Both the position numbers and the translations under genes were made by a program. From positions 1-64,000 of the forward strand of contig CACHEM010000001.1 of assembly GCA_902578845.1 (NCBI GenBank): a DNA stretch of 64,000 nucleotides, given 5' to 3'. Positions 1 through 9,305 of the stretch are shown one piece after another; the stretch's first letter is position 1; the number at the start of each line of letters is the position of its first letter. The stretch is from an uncultured Prochlorococcus sp. GTDB taxonomy: Bacteria; Cyanobacteriota; Cyanobacteriia; PCC-6307; Cyanobiaceae. The notes beneath the pieces are model-generated. The model was given only the letters and a program-made list of their open reading frames with translations, was not told the DNA's origin and did not search any database.

Positions 1-175
1 CCATATTAAAATCTGATGGGCTACCTGTCAGAGAACATACCACCGACTCTTCATTTTTCATTTCCTTAACTTCTTCAATCGGTCTTCCCATTTTCTTAAG
101 AACCTCAATATCTTGAATGGTTTGACATCTAGCTATTATTTTTCCTTGTTTATCAAAACAACTGTAGAAATTCAT
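1..175 (-). CDS. Small conserved-type hypothetical protein (3' end outside window)
   Basis: An ATG-initiated frame on the minus strand runs open for 58 codons to the window edge, so the C-terminus is missing. The visible protein begins MNFYSCFDKQGKII and is hydrophilic, with no membrane segment and two further cysteines (around residues 18 and 47). I do not recognise a domain. The opening motif (aromatic, then DK-x-G) resembles the start of the small protein encoded at 62303-62491, so both may belong to one family of short picocyanobacterial proteins; that is inference from the N-terminus only. It lies upstream of obgE on the same strand, read away from it, with an 87-base gap. Confidence 0.6.
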   Translation of the reverse strand, partial: MNFYSCFDKQGKIIARCQTIQDIEVLKKMGRPIEEVKEMKNEESVVCSLTGSPSDFNM

Positions 176-262
176 ATTATGTTTAAAGAATTATCTTATT
201 TATGGCTAATTTTCATTATTAAATCAAGTGTATTTATTTACAAAAAAATTTTTTAAAATAAG

Positions 263-1246
263 TTAGATCCTTTTCCACACTTCAGAAAGCAGTGTGGATA
301 AACCTTTTTTTAAAGATGAAGAAATAACTAAAACTTTCTTTTTTGATAAATCTTCTAACTTTTTTGTAATTATTTTCAAATAATCATCGTCTACCAGCTC
401 CATTTTATTTAACACTATTATCCTCTCTTTATCTAAAACACCTTTCCCATATTTTTTTAATTCCTGCTCAATAATCTCAAAATCATGTAAAGGATTTTCT
501 GCAATTGCATCAATTAAGTGAACAAGTATCTTCGTTCTTTGGATGTGCCTTAAAAAATCATGCCCTAAACCTACTCCATCAGCTGCACCTGATATTAATC
601 CAGGAATATCCGCAAAAAGGCAACCATTCCCATCAATTTTTCTTACTACACCTAAATTAGGTATTAGAGTCGTGAAAGGATAATTTGCAATTTTTGGACG
701 GGCAGATGATACAACGGAAATCAAAGTACTTTTCCCAGCATTTGGAAGGCCTATTATCCCCACCTCTGCAAGAAGTTTTAGTTCTAATTGAACCTCCCAT
801 ATCTCACCATCTTTTCCTTCAGTGAATGATTCTGGGGCTCTATTTTGATTACTTAAATAGTAAGCATTACCATGTCCACCTCTTCCTCCAATGGCAATAG
901 TTAAACTCTGTTTATCTTTAGTTAAGTCTCCTAAAATAATGCCGGTTTTAATATCTCTTATTTCTGTACCGCAGGGAACTTTAAGGATTCTATCCTCACC
1001 TGAAGCACCTGATCTCTTATTAGGACCTCCTTTGCATCCATCTTCAGCAATTATTTCACGTTTGAATTTGAAATCTAATAATGTTTGAAGATTATTATCA
1101 GCAATCAAAATAACTGAACCCCCTCTGCCACCATTCCCCCCCGAAGGTCCTCCAGCAGGAACGAACTTTTCTCTTCTAAATGAAACTATTCCATTTCCAC
1201 CTTTTCCAGCTTTAAGAATAATGTTTGCTTGATCAATAAATTGCAC
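263..1246 (-). CDS. obgE: Obg/CgtA family ribosome-assembly GTPase
   Basis: Large-subunit ribosome assembly GTPase with links to the stringent response in bacteria. The first ~160 residues form the glycine-rich Obg fold (many GG repeats). The G domain then shows G1 GLPNAGKS at about 166-173, G3 DIPG at about 213-216 and G4 NKME near 282. At 327 residues it lacks the variable C-terminal OCT domain, as many cyanobacterial Obg proteins do. The start is GTG at 1246, giving the expected MQFIDQA opening. mutS2 follows upstream on the same strand after about 40 bases, so they may be co-transcribed. The bifunctional (p)ppGpp enzyme is also in this window (29060-31369), but not linked. Confidence 0.97.
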   Translation of the reverse strand: MQFIDQANIILKAGKGGNGIVSFRREKFVPAGGPSGGNGGRGGSVILIADNNLQTLLDFKFKREIIAEDGCKGGPNKRSGASGEDRILKVPCGTEIRDIKTGIILGDLTKDKQSLTIAIGGRGGHGNAYYLSNQNRAPESFTEGKDGEIWEVQLELKLLAEVGIIGLPNAGKSTLISVVSSARPKIANYPFTTLIPNLGVVRKIDGNGCLFADIPGLISGAADGVGLGHDFLRHIQRTKILVHLIDAIAENPLHDFEIIEQELKKYGKGVLDKERIIVLNKMELVDDDYLKIITKKLEDLSKKKVLVISSSLKKGLSTLLSEVWKRI

Positions 1247-1286
1247 TTAATACGCTTATTAAATTGTTTTCTAGGTACTTTAAATT

Positions 1287-3698
1287 TTATTTTATCCACG
1301 CAATACTGCAACCAGGTCCACCCTCGTTGTTGGCTGCATCTTCAATCTTATCAACATAATTTAAACCTGATAACCAATTTCTTAGTCCTTTTTTTAATTT
1401 CCCTGTGCCAATTCCATGAACAATCCATAGCGGTCCATGAAATTTTCTAATTTTCTCCTCAATAATTATTTCGGCTTCATGAACTCTTAGCCCTCTTACG
1501 TCAATTGTATTTTTACTCGTTCTAATTTTAGAAAAAGAAAAATCTTCCCTTGTAGAGTTGATCTCAATTTTTGACATTTTGAAATTAGGCTTTTCTCCAT
1601 TAATACCTTCAAAGTCATTTACAGATAATGTGCTTCTGAATGAACCACATTTAACTTCATAAAAACCACCTTTTTTATCTAAATCTACAATTTGTCCCGT
1701 ACTATTTAGACTTTTAATTTTTACAAAATCGCCTACCTGAGGATCCCAAGATATTGACTTTTCAAATTTTTTTTGGGTTAAATGTTCAGTCTCAATTTCC
1801 TTTAATCTTTTTCCAATAATTCTCGTATCCTCTCCATTAACATTTTTATCTCTTAATTTTTTAATCAAATCTATTACTTCTTTTTTAGCGGATACTATAT
1901 GTTTTGATAATTTAGACCTTTCAATTTCCTGGATTTTTTCAGCATTTATTTTTTGATATTCATAATTTCTCTTCAGTTCATCATGTAATATTTCAGTCCT
2001 TGCAATCAGTTCTGCAGCGGCTTCTGCAGAATTTTGTTGTTTAATCCTCTCTTCCTCAAGGCCTTTAATAATACTGTTAATATTATCAACTTCTTTTGGC
2101 TTCAGATAATTTGCAGCTTCATTGAGTATGCTTTCATCTAGACCAATTCTCTTTGAAATTGACAAAGCATTACTCCTCCCTGGGATGCCCCAGTTGAGCA
2201 TATATTTTGGCTTCAAAGAATCCTCATCAAAGGCAACTGAAACGTTTTCAAATCTGGAGTCATTATATTTTAAAGCCTTAATATCTCCATAATGTGTAGT
2301 TGCTAAAGTAATATCAGATTTATTTGCAAATTCTTTTAATAAAGCCATCGCAAGCGCACTTCCTTCAAGAGGATCTGTACCAGATCCAATCTCATCTAAC
2401 AAAACAACTGATAATCCTTTTTTATTTTCAAGTGAATCTAATATCTCTTTTATGCGGGATATATGCCCACTGAAGGTAGATAAATTTTCTTCTAATGATT
2501 GATTGTCTCCTATATCCACATATATTTTTGGACAAAAAGGGATAATAGGATTATTAGTTGAAGGTATCAATAATCCTGATCTAGCCATAAGTAAAGACAA
2601 GCCCAAACCTTTTAAAGCTGCCGTTTTACCTCCAGTATTTGGACCTGTAATAGCTACAACCTTAATATTTCTATTTATATAAAAATCGACAGCCACTGGG
2701 GGAGGGGCTCCTTTTTTCTTATGTTCCCAAATCAATAACGGATGAGAAAAACCAATTAAAGAAACAATAGGATTTTTCTCAATCGTAGGAGTTTTACCTC
2801 CAATCCATTTCGAATATCTTGAACGAGTTAGAGCATTTTCTAATCTCAATAAAATCGATGCCATTTCAATAAGATTTTCTGAATTATCACTAACAACCTG
2901 GGACCATTTCTTAAGTAATTTAAATTCTTCTGCTGTGATCCTCGCCTCTAGTGAAGCAATTTTATTACCTTTAGTTACTACACTTTCAGGCTCAAAATAT
3001 ACTGTATTTCCTGAAGATGAAGAGTCATGAATTATGCCTTTAAATTTATCTACATAATTAACTTTCACTGCTAAAACAGGCCTTCCATATCGATCTCCAA
3101 TAGTAGTATCTTGCAAATAAGTTAAATTCTTTTGAATAAATTTCTCAACTAATATTTTTCTTTCAAGTTTCTTGGATAATAATTCTTTTCTAAGAATAGA
3201 TAGTTCATTACTAGCATTGTCTGAAATCCTTCCGTTAGATTCAATACCTTTTTTAAAAATCGATTCGATATTCTGATGATCAATTAAATTTTTTGTAAAT
3301 GATGAAATATAAGGCCTTTGTTCAAAATCTAATAAGATTTTTTTTAATTTTCTTGCTGCAGCAATTGTTTTCGCTATTTCTAACAATTCAGAAGATGAAA
3401 TTACACCTCCCTTGGAACAAATTTCAATATTTCTACTGATATCAAAAACACCAGAAAAACTAATTGATTCATCTAAATTATTTTCTAGATCATTTATTTC
3501 AACAGTTTCATTCAAAAGTCTTTTAGATGCTTCGTATTCTGAAGGAATACCAAAACTTAAAATTGCTCGTTTACCCATTTCCGTTGAGGCGAATGAAGAT
3601 AAATGCGTTTTTAATGAATCCCACTCTAAAAGGCTTATAGATTCTTCTTCTAAGGTGTTATCTGAATATGATTTTTTAGAATAACTTTTCTCTTGCAT
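1287..3698 (-). CDS. mutS2: Endonuclease MutS2 with C-terminal Smr domain
   Basis: MutS2-family ATPase, known in other bacteria for recombination control or rescue of collided ribosomes rather than mismatch repair. The 803-residue protein lacks the MutS mismatch-binding N-domain. It has the core and ATPase with Walker A GPNTGGKT at about 351-358 and Walker B LLDEIGSGTDP, then a long charged coiled-coil stretch. A KOW-like segment follows, and a C-terminal Smr nuclease domain begins near residue 731 (DVRGLRVHEAE, with IVHGIGTGKLK later). Length and domain order are normal. It sits between obgE and a glyoxalase-fold gene, all on the minus strand. Confidence 0.96.
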   Translation of the reverse strand: MQEKSYSKKSYSDNTLEEESISLLEWDSLKTHLSSFASTEMGKRAILSFGIPSEYEASKRLLNETVEINDLENNLDESISFSGVFDISRNIEICSKGGVISSSELLEIAKTIAAARKLKKILLDFEQRPYISSFTKNLIDHQNIESIFKKGIESNGRISDNASNELSILRKELLSKKLERKILVEKFIQKNLTYLQDTTIGDRYGRPVLAVKVNYVDKFKGIIHDSSSSGNTVYFEPESVVTKGNKIASLEARITAEEFKLLKKWSQVVSDNSENLIEMASILLRLENALTRSRYSKWIGGKTPTIEKNPIVSLIGFSHPLLIWEHKKKGAPPPVAVDFYINRNIKVVAITGPNTGGKTAALKGLGLSLLMARSGLLIPSTNNPIIPFCPKIYVDIGDNQSLEENLSTFSGHISRIKEILDSLENKKGLSVVLLDEIGSGTDPLEGSALAMALLKEFANKSDITLATTHYGDIKALKYNDSRFENVSVAFDEDSLKPKYMLNWGIPGRSNALSISKRIGLDESILNEAANYLKPKEVDNINSIIKGLEEERIKQQNSAEAAAELIARTEILHDELKRNYEYQKINAEKIQEIERSKLSKHIVSAKKEVIDLIKKLRDKNVNGEDTRIIGKRLKEIETEHLTQKKFEKSISWDPQVGDFVKIKSLNSTGQIVDLDKKGGFYEVKCGSFRSTLSVNDFEGINGEKPNFKMSKIEINSTREDFSFSKIRTSKNTIDVRGLRVHEAEIIIEEKIRKFHGPLWIVHGIGTGKLKKGLRNWLSGLNYVDKIEDAANNEGGPGCSIAWIK

Positions 3699-3710
3699 AC
3701 AAAAAAAGAA

Positions 3711-4097
3711 TCAAACATTCGATTGAATCCCTTCAGGAGGAACATAAAGCATCTCAAGCCAGTTTCCTTCAGTATCCTTCATATAAAAAGATGCTGTTCC
3801 ATCTCTATGCTCATGTAAAGGACCAACTTTTACACCAGAATTTTTTAAATCATTTTGAATATTTTCCACTTCTTTTTTATTTTCAAAATGAAAAGCAAAG
3901 TGAGGTCCAGCAGCTTTGTAGCTAGGACCTAACAATGCAAGTCCATCTTTGCCTTTACCAGCTTCTAAATAAGACCAGTCTTTATCGTCCCAAACTAAAT
4001 TCATACCGAGCTTAATATAAAAAGATTTCGCCCTTTCGAGATTCTCTACTCTAAGTGCAATGTGACCAATCCTATTTACTCCTTGTGAAAACTTCAA
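3711..4097 (-). CDS. VOC/glyoxalase-fold protein (lactoylglutathione lyase-like)
   Basis: A 128-residue vicinal-oxygen-chelate protein with two paired beta-alpha-beta-beta-beta modules. Candidate metal ligands are the His in GHIALRV near residue 12, the His residues in PHFAFH near 85-90, and the Glu in WLEMLY near the C-terminus. These fit a metal-dependent lyase or dioxygenase fold. The substrate cannot be read from the sequence; glyoxalase I-type methylglyoxal detoxification is one possibility. The gene ends 12 bases from the mutS2 start on the same strand and may share its transcript. hemB lies 62 bases upstream. Confidence 0.8.
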   Translation of the reverse strand: MKFSQGVNRIGHIALRVENLERAKSFYIKLGMNLVWDDKDWSYLEAGKGKDGLALLGPSYKAAGPHFAFHFENKKEVENIQNDLKNSGVKVGPLHEHRDGTASFYMKDTEGNWLEMLYVPPEGIQSNV

Positions 4098-4159
4098 AAC
4101 AAAGTATTTGATTTATTACTTATCTAACAATAAACCAATTTTTGGATAATAATGAGTTT

Positions 4160-5161
4160 TTAAGTATCCTGCAACCATTGAGATGCATCACAAGCATGAT
4201 AAGTGAGTATTAACTTTGCTCCTGCTCTTTTAAAACTGAGCAATGTTTCTAATACAATATCTTTTTCGTTAATCCAGTTCTTCATAGCAGCAGACTTGAC
4301 CATAGAATACTCACCACTAACATTGTATGCGGCTATGGGTTTATTTGAAAAAGTGCTTAATCTATAAACAATATCCAAGTAAGAAATTCCTGGTTTTACC
4401 ATCAAAATATCAGCTCCTTCATACTGATCCAATGCAGATTCAATTAAAGCCTCTTTTGAATTGGCAGGGTCCATTTGATATGTAGACTTATTGTCTGGAA
4501 TTATTTTCTTACTATTTTCTCTAGGAGCCGAATCTAAAGCAGTTCTAAATGGACCATAATAAGCAGATGAATATTTTGCTGTGTAACTAATAATACCGAC
4601 ATCACTAAATCCTTGACTATCAAGAGCAGCTCTGATTGCTCCAACTCTCCCATCCATCATGTCACTAGGGCCAATAAAATCTGCTCCAGCTATTGCTTGT
4701 GTTAAAGCTTGTTTTTTTAAAATTTCGATTGTTTCGTCGTTCAATATTTTTCCAGTTTCATCAACTAATCCATCATGACCATCACAAGAGTATGGGTCCA
4801 AGGCAACATCTGTCATGATTGTCATTTCTGGAATCTCTTTTTTTAATATTCGAATAGCTTTAGGTATTAAACCATCCTCATTAAAACATTCTGCTCCATC
4901 TTCAGTCTTTAAGCTATCGTTAATTTTTGGGAAAAGAACTACACACCTTATTCCCAATTCCCATGCCCTAGTAACCTCCTTTATTAAGCCATTAATATCC
5001 CATCTATAAGTTCCTGGCATTGCTGAAATTTCCTCTTTAAAATCTTTTTCATGAATAAATAATGGATATATAAAGTCTGATGCCCTTAAATGGTTTTCTC
5101 TAACCATTTCTCTAATTGCCTCGGTTTTTCTTAATCTTCTAGGACGAATAATCGAATTCAT
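4160..5161 (-). CDS. hemB: Delta-aminolevulinic acid dehydratase (porphobilinogen synthase)
   Basis: Condenses two 5-aminolevulinate molecules to porphobilinogen, a common step to chlorophyll and heme. The 333-residue protein carries the Schiff-base lysines in YTAKYSS (about 195) and MVKPGISYLD (about 254). The metal region at about 115-130 reads DVALDPYSCDGHDG. It is aspartate-rich like the magnesium-type enzymes of plants and cyanobacteria, not the three-cysteine zinc site of animals; one lone Cys remains. ATG start at 5161. A 200-base divergent gap separates it from the bicarbonate transporter genes. Confidence 0.97.
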   Translation of the reverse strand: MNSIIRPRRLRKTEAIREMVRENHLRASDFIYPLFIHEKDFKEEISAMPGTYRWDINGLIKEVTRAWELGIRCVVLFPKINDSLKTEDGAECFNEDGLIPKAIRILKKEIPEMTIMTDVALDPYSCDGHDGLVDETGKILNDETIEILKKQALTQAIAGADFIGPSDMMDGRVGAIRAALDSQGFSDVGIISYTAKYSSAYYGPFRTALDSAPRENSKKIIPDNKSTYQMDPANSKEALIESALDQYEGADILMVKPGISYLDIVYRLSTFSNKPIAAYNVSGEYSMVKSAAMKNWINEKDIVLETLLSFKRAGAKLILTYHACDASQWLQDT

Positions 5162-5372
5162 TTTAATATTATTTAAATTAAAAAATATTTATCTAATACA
5201 TTAATCGCTTGCCTCGCACATAAATCAATCAGAGACTACTTTTGTTCAGGAAATTTAACTAAAATTTATTTAATAGGAGCAAAAAAAGTTACAAAAATAT
5301 TTTGCACAAACTTCATTTTTTACAAATTTACGTCATAAAGAGATAATATCTTCTAGTCAAGTGTTTATTTTA

Positions 5373-5387
5373 AGGAGAGTATCTTTG
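5373..5387 (+). promoter_or_regulatory. Shine-Dalgarno and TTG start of the BicA-like gene
   Basis: AGGAG at 5373-5377 followed by seven bases and TTG at 5385-5387. The site decides the start: the longer frame from GTG 5361 would place this motif inside the coding sequence and add eight residues not typical of the family. Confidence 0.6.
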
Positions 5388-7037
5388 AAAATAATTAATG
5401 GATTTCATCTAAAGAATGTAAGAGGAGATATTCTCGGAGGGATCACAGCAGCTGTGGTAGCTTTGCCTCTCGCTCTTGCTTTTGGTAATGCTGCATTAGG
5501 ACCAGGCGGGGCAATTTATGGACTATATGGGGCAGTAATAGTTGGTTTTTTAGCAGCATTATTCGGCGGTACACCTGCTCAAGTTAGTGGACCTACCGGT
5601 CCAATGAGTGTAACTGTTGCTGGCGTAGTAGCAGGCTTAGCCGCAGTGGGGGTTCCAAGAGATCTGTCTGCAGGACAAATTTTACCTTTAGTGATGGCAG
5701 CGGTAGTAATTGGCGGCTTACTGCAAATATTATTCGGGATTCTCAAATTAGGTAAATACATTACTTTGGTTCCATATTCTGTTGTTTCAGGATTCATGTC
5801 TGGTATTGGAGTAATAATCATTGCACTTCAGATTGGGCCATTACTAGGAATTAGCACTAGAGGTGGAGTAGTTGAATCTTTATCCACAGTATTTTCAAAT
5901 TTCCAGCCAAACGGTGCTGCTATTGGAGTAGCAATAATGACACTAGGTATAGTATTTCTAACTCCTAGAAAAATAAGTCAATGGGTTCCTTCTCCTCTCT
6001 TAGCCCTATTGATAGTAACTCCAATATCAATATTAATATTTGGAGATGGAGCTATTGATAGAATTGGAGACATTCCAAGGGGAGTTCCATCTTTAAATTT
6101 ACCAAGTTTTAATCAATATTTTCCAATCATTTTTAAGGCAGGATTAGTCCTAGCAGTACTTGGCGCAATTGACTCTTTACTGACATCTCTCGTAGCAGAT
6201 AATATCTCTCAAACAAAACATAATTCAGATAGAGAACTTATTGGTCAAGGGATAGGAAACGCTGTAGCAGGTCTATTTTCAGGCTTACCTGGAGCCGGAG
6301 CAACAATGCGAACAGTTATTAATGTTAAATCTGGAGGATCCACTCCAATTTCTGGTATGGTTCACTCAGTTGTATTGTTGATAGTTTTAGTTGGTGCAGG
6401 ACCTTTAGCTGAGCAAATACCAACTGCGTTACTCGCAGGAATTCTTATAAAAGTTGGTCTAGATATAATTGATTGGGGATTCTTGAGGAGGGCCCACAAG
6501 TTATCTTTAAAAACTTCAGTTGTAATGTACGGTGTACTCCTAATGACTGTTTTTTGGGATTTAATTTGGGCTGTTTTAGTAGGTGTATTCATAGCAAATA
6601 TGCTCACTATTGATTCAATAACCGAAACTCAACTAGAAGGTATGGATGAGGATAATCCTCTAACAAAAGATGATCAAGCAAAAAATGCATTACCTGCTGA
6701 TGAGAAAGCTCTACTAGATAGATGTTCAGGCGAGGTAATGTTATTTAGACTTAAAGGCCCACTAAGTTTTGGAGCAGCTAAAGGGATATCTGAAAGAATG
6801 ATGCTTGTCAGGAACTACAAAGTTTTGATATTAGATATCACTGATGTACCAAGACTTGGAGTGACGGCTACTCTAGCAATAGAGGATATGATGCAAGAAG
6901 CCAAAAATAATTCCAGAACAGCATTTGTAGCTGGTGCTAATGAAAAAGTAAAAGATAGATTAGCTAAGTTTGGAGTTGAAGGCATTATTGAAACGAGAAA
7001 AGAAGCTTTAGAAACTGCTCTAAAAGAAATAGCCTAG
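5385..7037 (+). CDS. SulP-family anion transporter, BicA-like (probable bicarbonate uptake)
   Basis: Multi-span SulP transporter, probably sodium-dependent bicarbonate uptake at the plasma membrane. An open frame begins at a GTG at 5361, but I prefer TTG at 5385. A good Shine-Dalgarno (AGGAG, 5373-5377) lies 7 bases before it, and the resulting N-terminus (MKIINGFHLKNVRGD) matches how BicA proteins begin. About ten to twelve hydrophobic helices fill residues 15-410. A cytoplasmic STAS domain follows, from about 440 to 545. It is immediately upstream of sbtA and an sbtB-like gene (6-base and 2-base gaps), which supports a carbon-uptake role. SulP proteins can also carry sulfate, so the substrate is inferred. 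Confidence 0.88.
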   Translation: MKIINGFHLKNVRGDILGGITAAVVALPLALAFGNAALGPGGAIYGLYGAVIVGFLAALFGGTPAQVSGPTGPMSVTVAGVVAGLAAVGVPRDLSAGQILPLVMAAVVIGGLLQILFGILKLGKYITLVPYSVVSGFMSGIGVIIIALQIGPLLGISTRGGVVESLSTVFSNFQPNGAAIGVAIMTLGIVFLTPRKISQWVPSPLLALLIVTPISILIFGDGAIDRIGDIPRGVPSLNLPSFNQYFPIIFKAGLVLAVLGAIDSLLTSLVADNISQTKHNSDRELIGQGIGNAVAGLFSGLPGAGATMRTVINVKSGGSTPISGMVHSVVLLIVLVGAGPLAEQIPTALLAGILIKVGLDIIDWGFLRRAHKLSLKTSVVMYGVLLMTVFWDLIWAVLVGVFIANMLTIDSITETQLEGMDEDNPLTKDDQAKNALPADEKALLDRCSGEVMLFRLKGPLSFGAAKGISERMMLVRNYKVLILDITDVPRLGVTATLAIEDMMQEAKNNSRTAFVAGANEKVKDRLAKFGVEGIIETRKEALETALKEIA

Positions 7038-7043
7038 TAATTT

Positions 7044-8042
7044 ATGGAAATAAATCCAATCCTGCAAAATGTATTAGCCCCGCCAGTTCTTTTCTTTTTG
7101 ATTGGAGCAATATCAGTACTTTTTAAATCTGATTTAGAAATACCAGCTCCATTACCTAAACTCTTCTCCTTATATCTGCTTCTAGCTATTGGGTTTAAAG
7201 GAGGTATAGAGTTACAGAAGAGTGGATTTACAGATCAAGTATTGCCAACTTTAAGTGCTGCAATACTTATGTCACTTGTGATCCCACTCATTGGATTTTT
7301 AATTTTAAGATTTAAGTTTGATGTCTTTAATTCAGCAGCAATAGCAGCAGCATACGGTTCAATTAGTGCTGTTACATTTATTTCCGCAGAAAGTTTTTTG
7401 GAAAGTCAAAAAATAGCTTTTGATGGGTTTATGGTTGGCGCCTTAGCTTTAATGGAATCTCCCGCAATAATTGTTGGATTATTACTTGTGAAATTTGCAG
7501 CTCCAAAAAATAGACCAAAATCAAGAAAAATGCATTTAAGCGCGATATTACACGAATCACTTTTGAATGGATCAGTTTATTTATTGCTCTCAAGCTTAAT
7601 TGTAGGATTTCTCACTGCTTCCAGTAATCCCTCAGGGATTGCAAAAATGGAGCCTTTTACTGGACAATTATTCTATGGAGCAGAATGCTTCTTCTTGTTA
7701 GATATGGGAATAGTCGCTGCTCAAAGATTGCCAAGACTAAAGAAAGCGGGTTCCTTCTTGATTGGCTTTGCCATTTTTATGCCTTTATTTAACGCATTTA
7801 TTGGTGTTTTCGTTGCAAGATTTTTATCTTTAGGATCTGGCAACGCACTTTTATTTGTGGTTTTATGTGCAAGCGCCTCTTATTTAGCAGTTCCTGCAGC
7901 AATGAGGATGACTGTTCCAGAAGCTAAATCTAGCTATTATATTTCAACTACACTAGGTCTAACTTTCCCATTCAATATAGTTCTTGGCATTCCTATATAT
8001 ATGAGTTTAGTAAATACCATTATCCCACTTTCCCCTCTATAA
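7044..8042 (+). CDS. sbtA: Sodium-dependent bicarbonate transporter SbtA
   Basis: High-affinity sodium/bicarbonate symporter of the inner membrane. The 332-residue protein is almost entirely hydrophobic, with roughly ten helices in two inverted halves and a short hydrophilic loop near residues 155-170 (around KFAAPKNRPKSRK). The opening (MEINPILQNVLAPPVLFFLIG) and the segment LAIGFKGGIEL are characteristic of SbtA. It starts six bases after the BicA-like gene and is followed two bases later by an SbtB-like PII gene, its usual regulator. The three read as one operon for carbon acquisition. Confidence 0.95.
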   Translation: MEINPILQNVLAPPVLFFLIGAISVLFKSDLEIPAPLPKLFSLYLLLAIGFKGGIELQKSGFTDQVLPTLSAAILMSLVIPLIGFLILRFKFDVFNSAAIAAAYGSISAVTFISAESFLESQKIAFDGFMVGALALMESPAIIVGLLLVKFAAPKNRPKSRKMHLSAILHESLLNGSVYLLLSSLIVGFLTASSNPSGIAKMEPFTGQLFYGAECFFLLDMGIVAAQRLPRLKKAGSFLIGFAIFMPLFNAFIGVFVARFLSLGSGNALLFVVLCASASYLAVPAAMRMTVPEAKSSYYISTTLGLTFPFNIVLGIPIYMSLVNTIIPLSPL

Positions 8043-8044
8043 AA

Positions 8045-8326
8045 ATGAAAAGATTAGACTTGATATTTAGTGAAAGAGAATTAGATGCAATCATCAAAAC
8101 GTTAGAAAAAGCTAATGTTCCTGGATATACAATTATGAAACATGCTACAGGACGAGGGCCTGAAAGAGTTGTTACTGAAGATATGGAATTTACAGGATTA
8201 GGAGCAAATGCACATGTAATTGTATTTTGTGAGCAAGAAGTAATAGATAAAATGAGAGATAATATCAGGGATGATTTAAGCTACTACGGAGGAGTCGCTT
8301 ATATTTCTGAAGCAACACCACTTTAA
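8045..8326 (+). CDS. SbtB-like PII signalling protein, short form
   Basis: PII-fold trimeric regulator expected to bind SbtA and adenine nucleotides. The 93 residues have the ferredoxin-like pattern of PII proteins: strand RLDLIFS, helix ERELDAIIKTLEKA, strand GYTIMKHATGRG, a short loop, then strand ANAHVIVFC, a second helix and a final strand YGGVAYISEA. It ends soon after that strand (EATPL). The C-terminal extension with a cysteine pair (CGPEGC-type, the redox R-loop of Synechocystis SbtB) is absent. Adjacency to sbtA supports the assignment strongly. Loss of the R-loop suggests different nucleotide or redox control. Confidence 0.85.
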   Translation: MKRLDLIFSERELDAIIKTLEKANVPGYTIMKHATGRGPERVVTEDMEFTGLGANAHVIVFCEQEVIDKMRDNIRDDLSYYGGVAYISEATPL

Positions 8327-8348
8327 TTTAAATAATAAATATTAATTT

Positions 8349-9305
8349 CTAAGAGTGAATCCAATCTACTCTTATATTTTTTCTACTATTCAAATATCTA
8401 TCAATTGACATTGCGGCAATACATCCATCAGAGGCAGCAACTACGGCTTGCTTAAATGGTGTATTTCTTATATCTCCAATAGCCCATACTCCATCAGAGT
8501 TTGTAGACATAAAGTCATCCACAATAACACCACCATCTTCTTTTAAAGCAATTTGATCTCCTAAAAAATCAGTAATCGGCTTTGAACCACTCATATAGAC
8601 AAACACACCATCTAAATCTAAATTAATAGGGTTTTCTTCTTGCTTATTTTTTACAACAACTCCATTCACACCCATATCATCACCCAATATTTCCAATAAT
8701 CTCGTTCTACTCCAATGTTTTATGTTTGAATTATCCATCAATTCCATAGCTTCTTCATTATCTGATTTAGGATCACTTGATGTAATCCAATGGACAGTTG
8801 ATGCAAATTTAGTCAGAACAGTTGCCTCTTCAATTGCCTCCTTATTCACTCCAACAACGGCAACTTCTCTATTTTTATAAAAAGCCCCATCACATGTAGC
8901 ACAATAACTTACTCCTTTGCCAAGAAAATCCGCTTCTCCCTTAAATGATGCAGGTCTACCCATAGCTCCACTTGCAAGTACAAGTGCTTTAGCTTTGAAA
9001 GTGCCTTCAGGTGTATAAACCATTTTCCATTCTTCACTAGCATCTATTCCAAACACTTGCGCTCTTCTATAGTCTGTGCCGTATTGAACAGCCTGTTCTC
9101 TCATTAGAGTAAGTAATTTCTCTCCACTTATATCAACCGGAACTCCTGGATAATTTGCTATTTGATGAGTTATTGCTAAGGCGCCAACAGATGGATTTTT
9201 ATCTAAAATAACTGTCTTTAAATTTGAACGAGATGTATAAAGTGCACAAGTACATCCTGCCGGGCCTCCTCCGATAATAACTACATCTGACTCAATGATT
9301 TCCAA
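8349..9305 (-). CDS. Thioredoxin-reductase-like flavoprotein lacking NADPH-binding motifs
   Basis: 318-residue two-domain flavoprotein of the thioredoxin reductase family. The FAD dinucleotide fold is intact (VVIIGGGPAGCTC, residues 8-20), as are the redox centre CATC at 135-138 and the C-terminal FAD motif (GVWAIGDIRN). The second nucleotide-binding domain is altered. The usual GGGxxA is GVNKEA at 152-157, and the HRRxxxR motif that grips the NADPH phosphate is replaced by a TSSDP segment. It may therefore use another electron donor, as do the NADPH-independent cyanobacterial relatives (ferredoxin-linked or DDOR-type). The start is TTG at 9305, with AAGGAG about ten bases upstream. Confidence 0.85.
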   Translation of the reverse strand: MEIIESDVVIIGGGPAGCTCALYTSRSNLKTVILDKNPSVGALAITHQIANYPGVPVDISGEKLLTLMREQAVQYGTDYRRAQVFGIDASEEWKMVYTPEGTFKAKALVLASGAMGRPASFKGEADFLGKGVSYCATCDGAFYKNREVAVVGVNKEAIEEATVLTKFASTVHWITSSDPKSDNEEAMELMDNSNIKHWSRTRLLEILGDDMGVNGVVVKNKQEENPINLDLDGVFVYMSGSKPITDFLGDQIALKEDGGVIVDDFMSTNSDGVWAIGDIRNTPFKQAVVAASDGCIAAMSIDRYLNSRKNIRVDWIHS

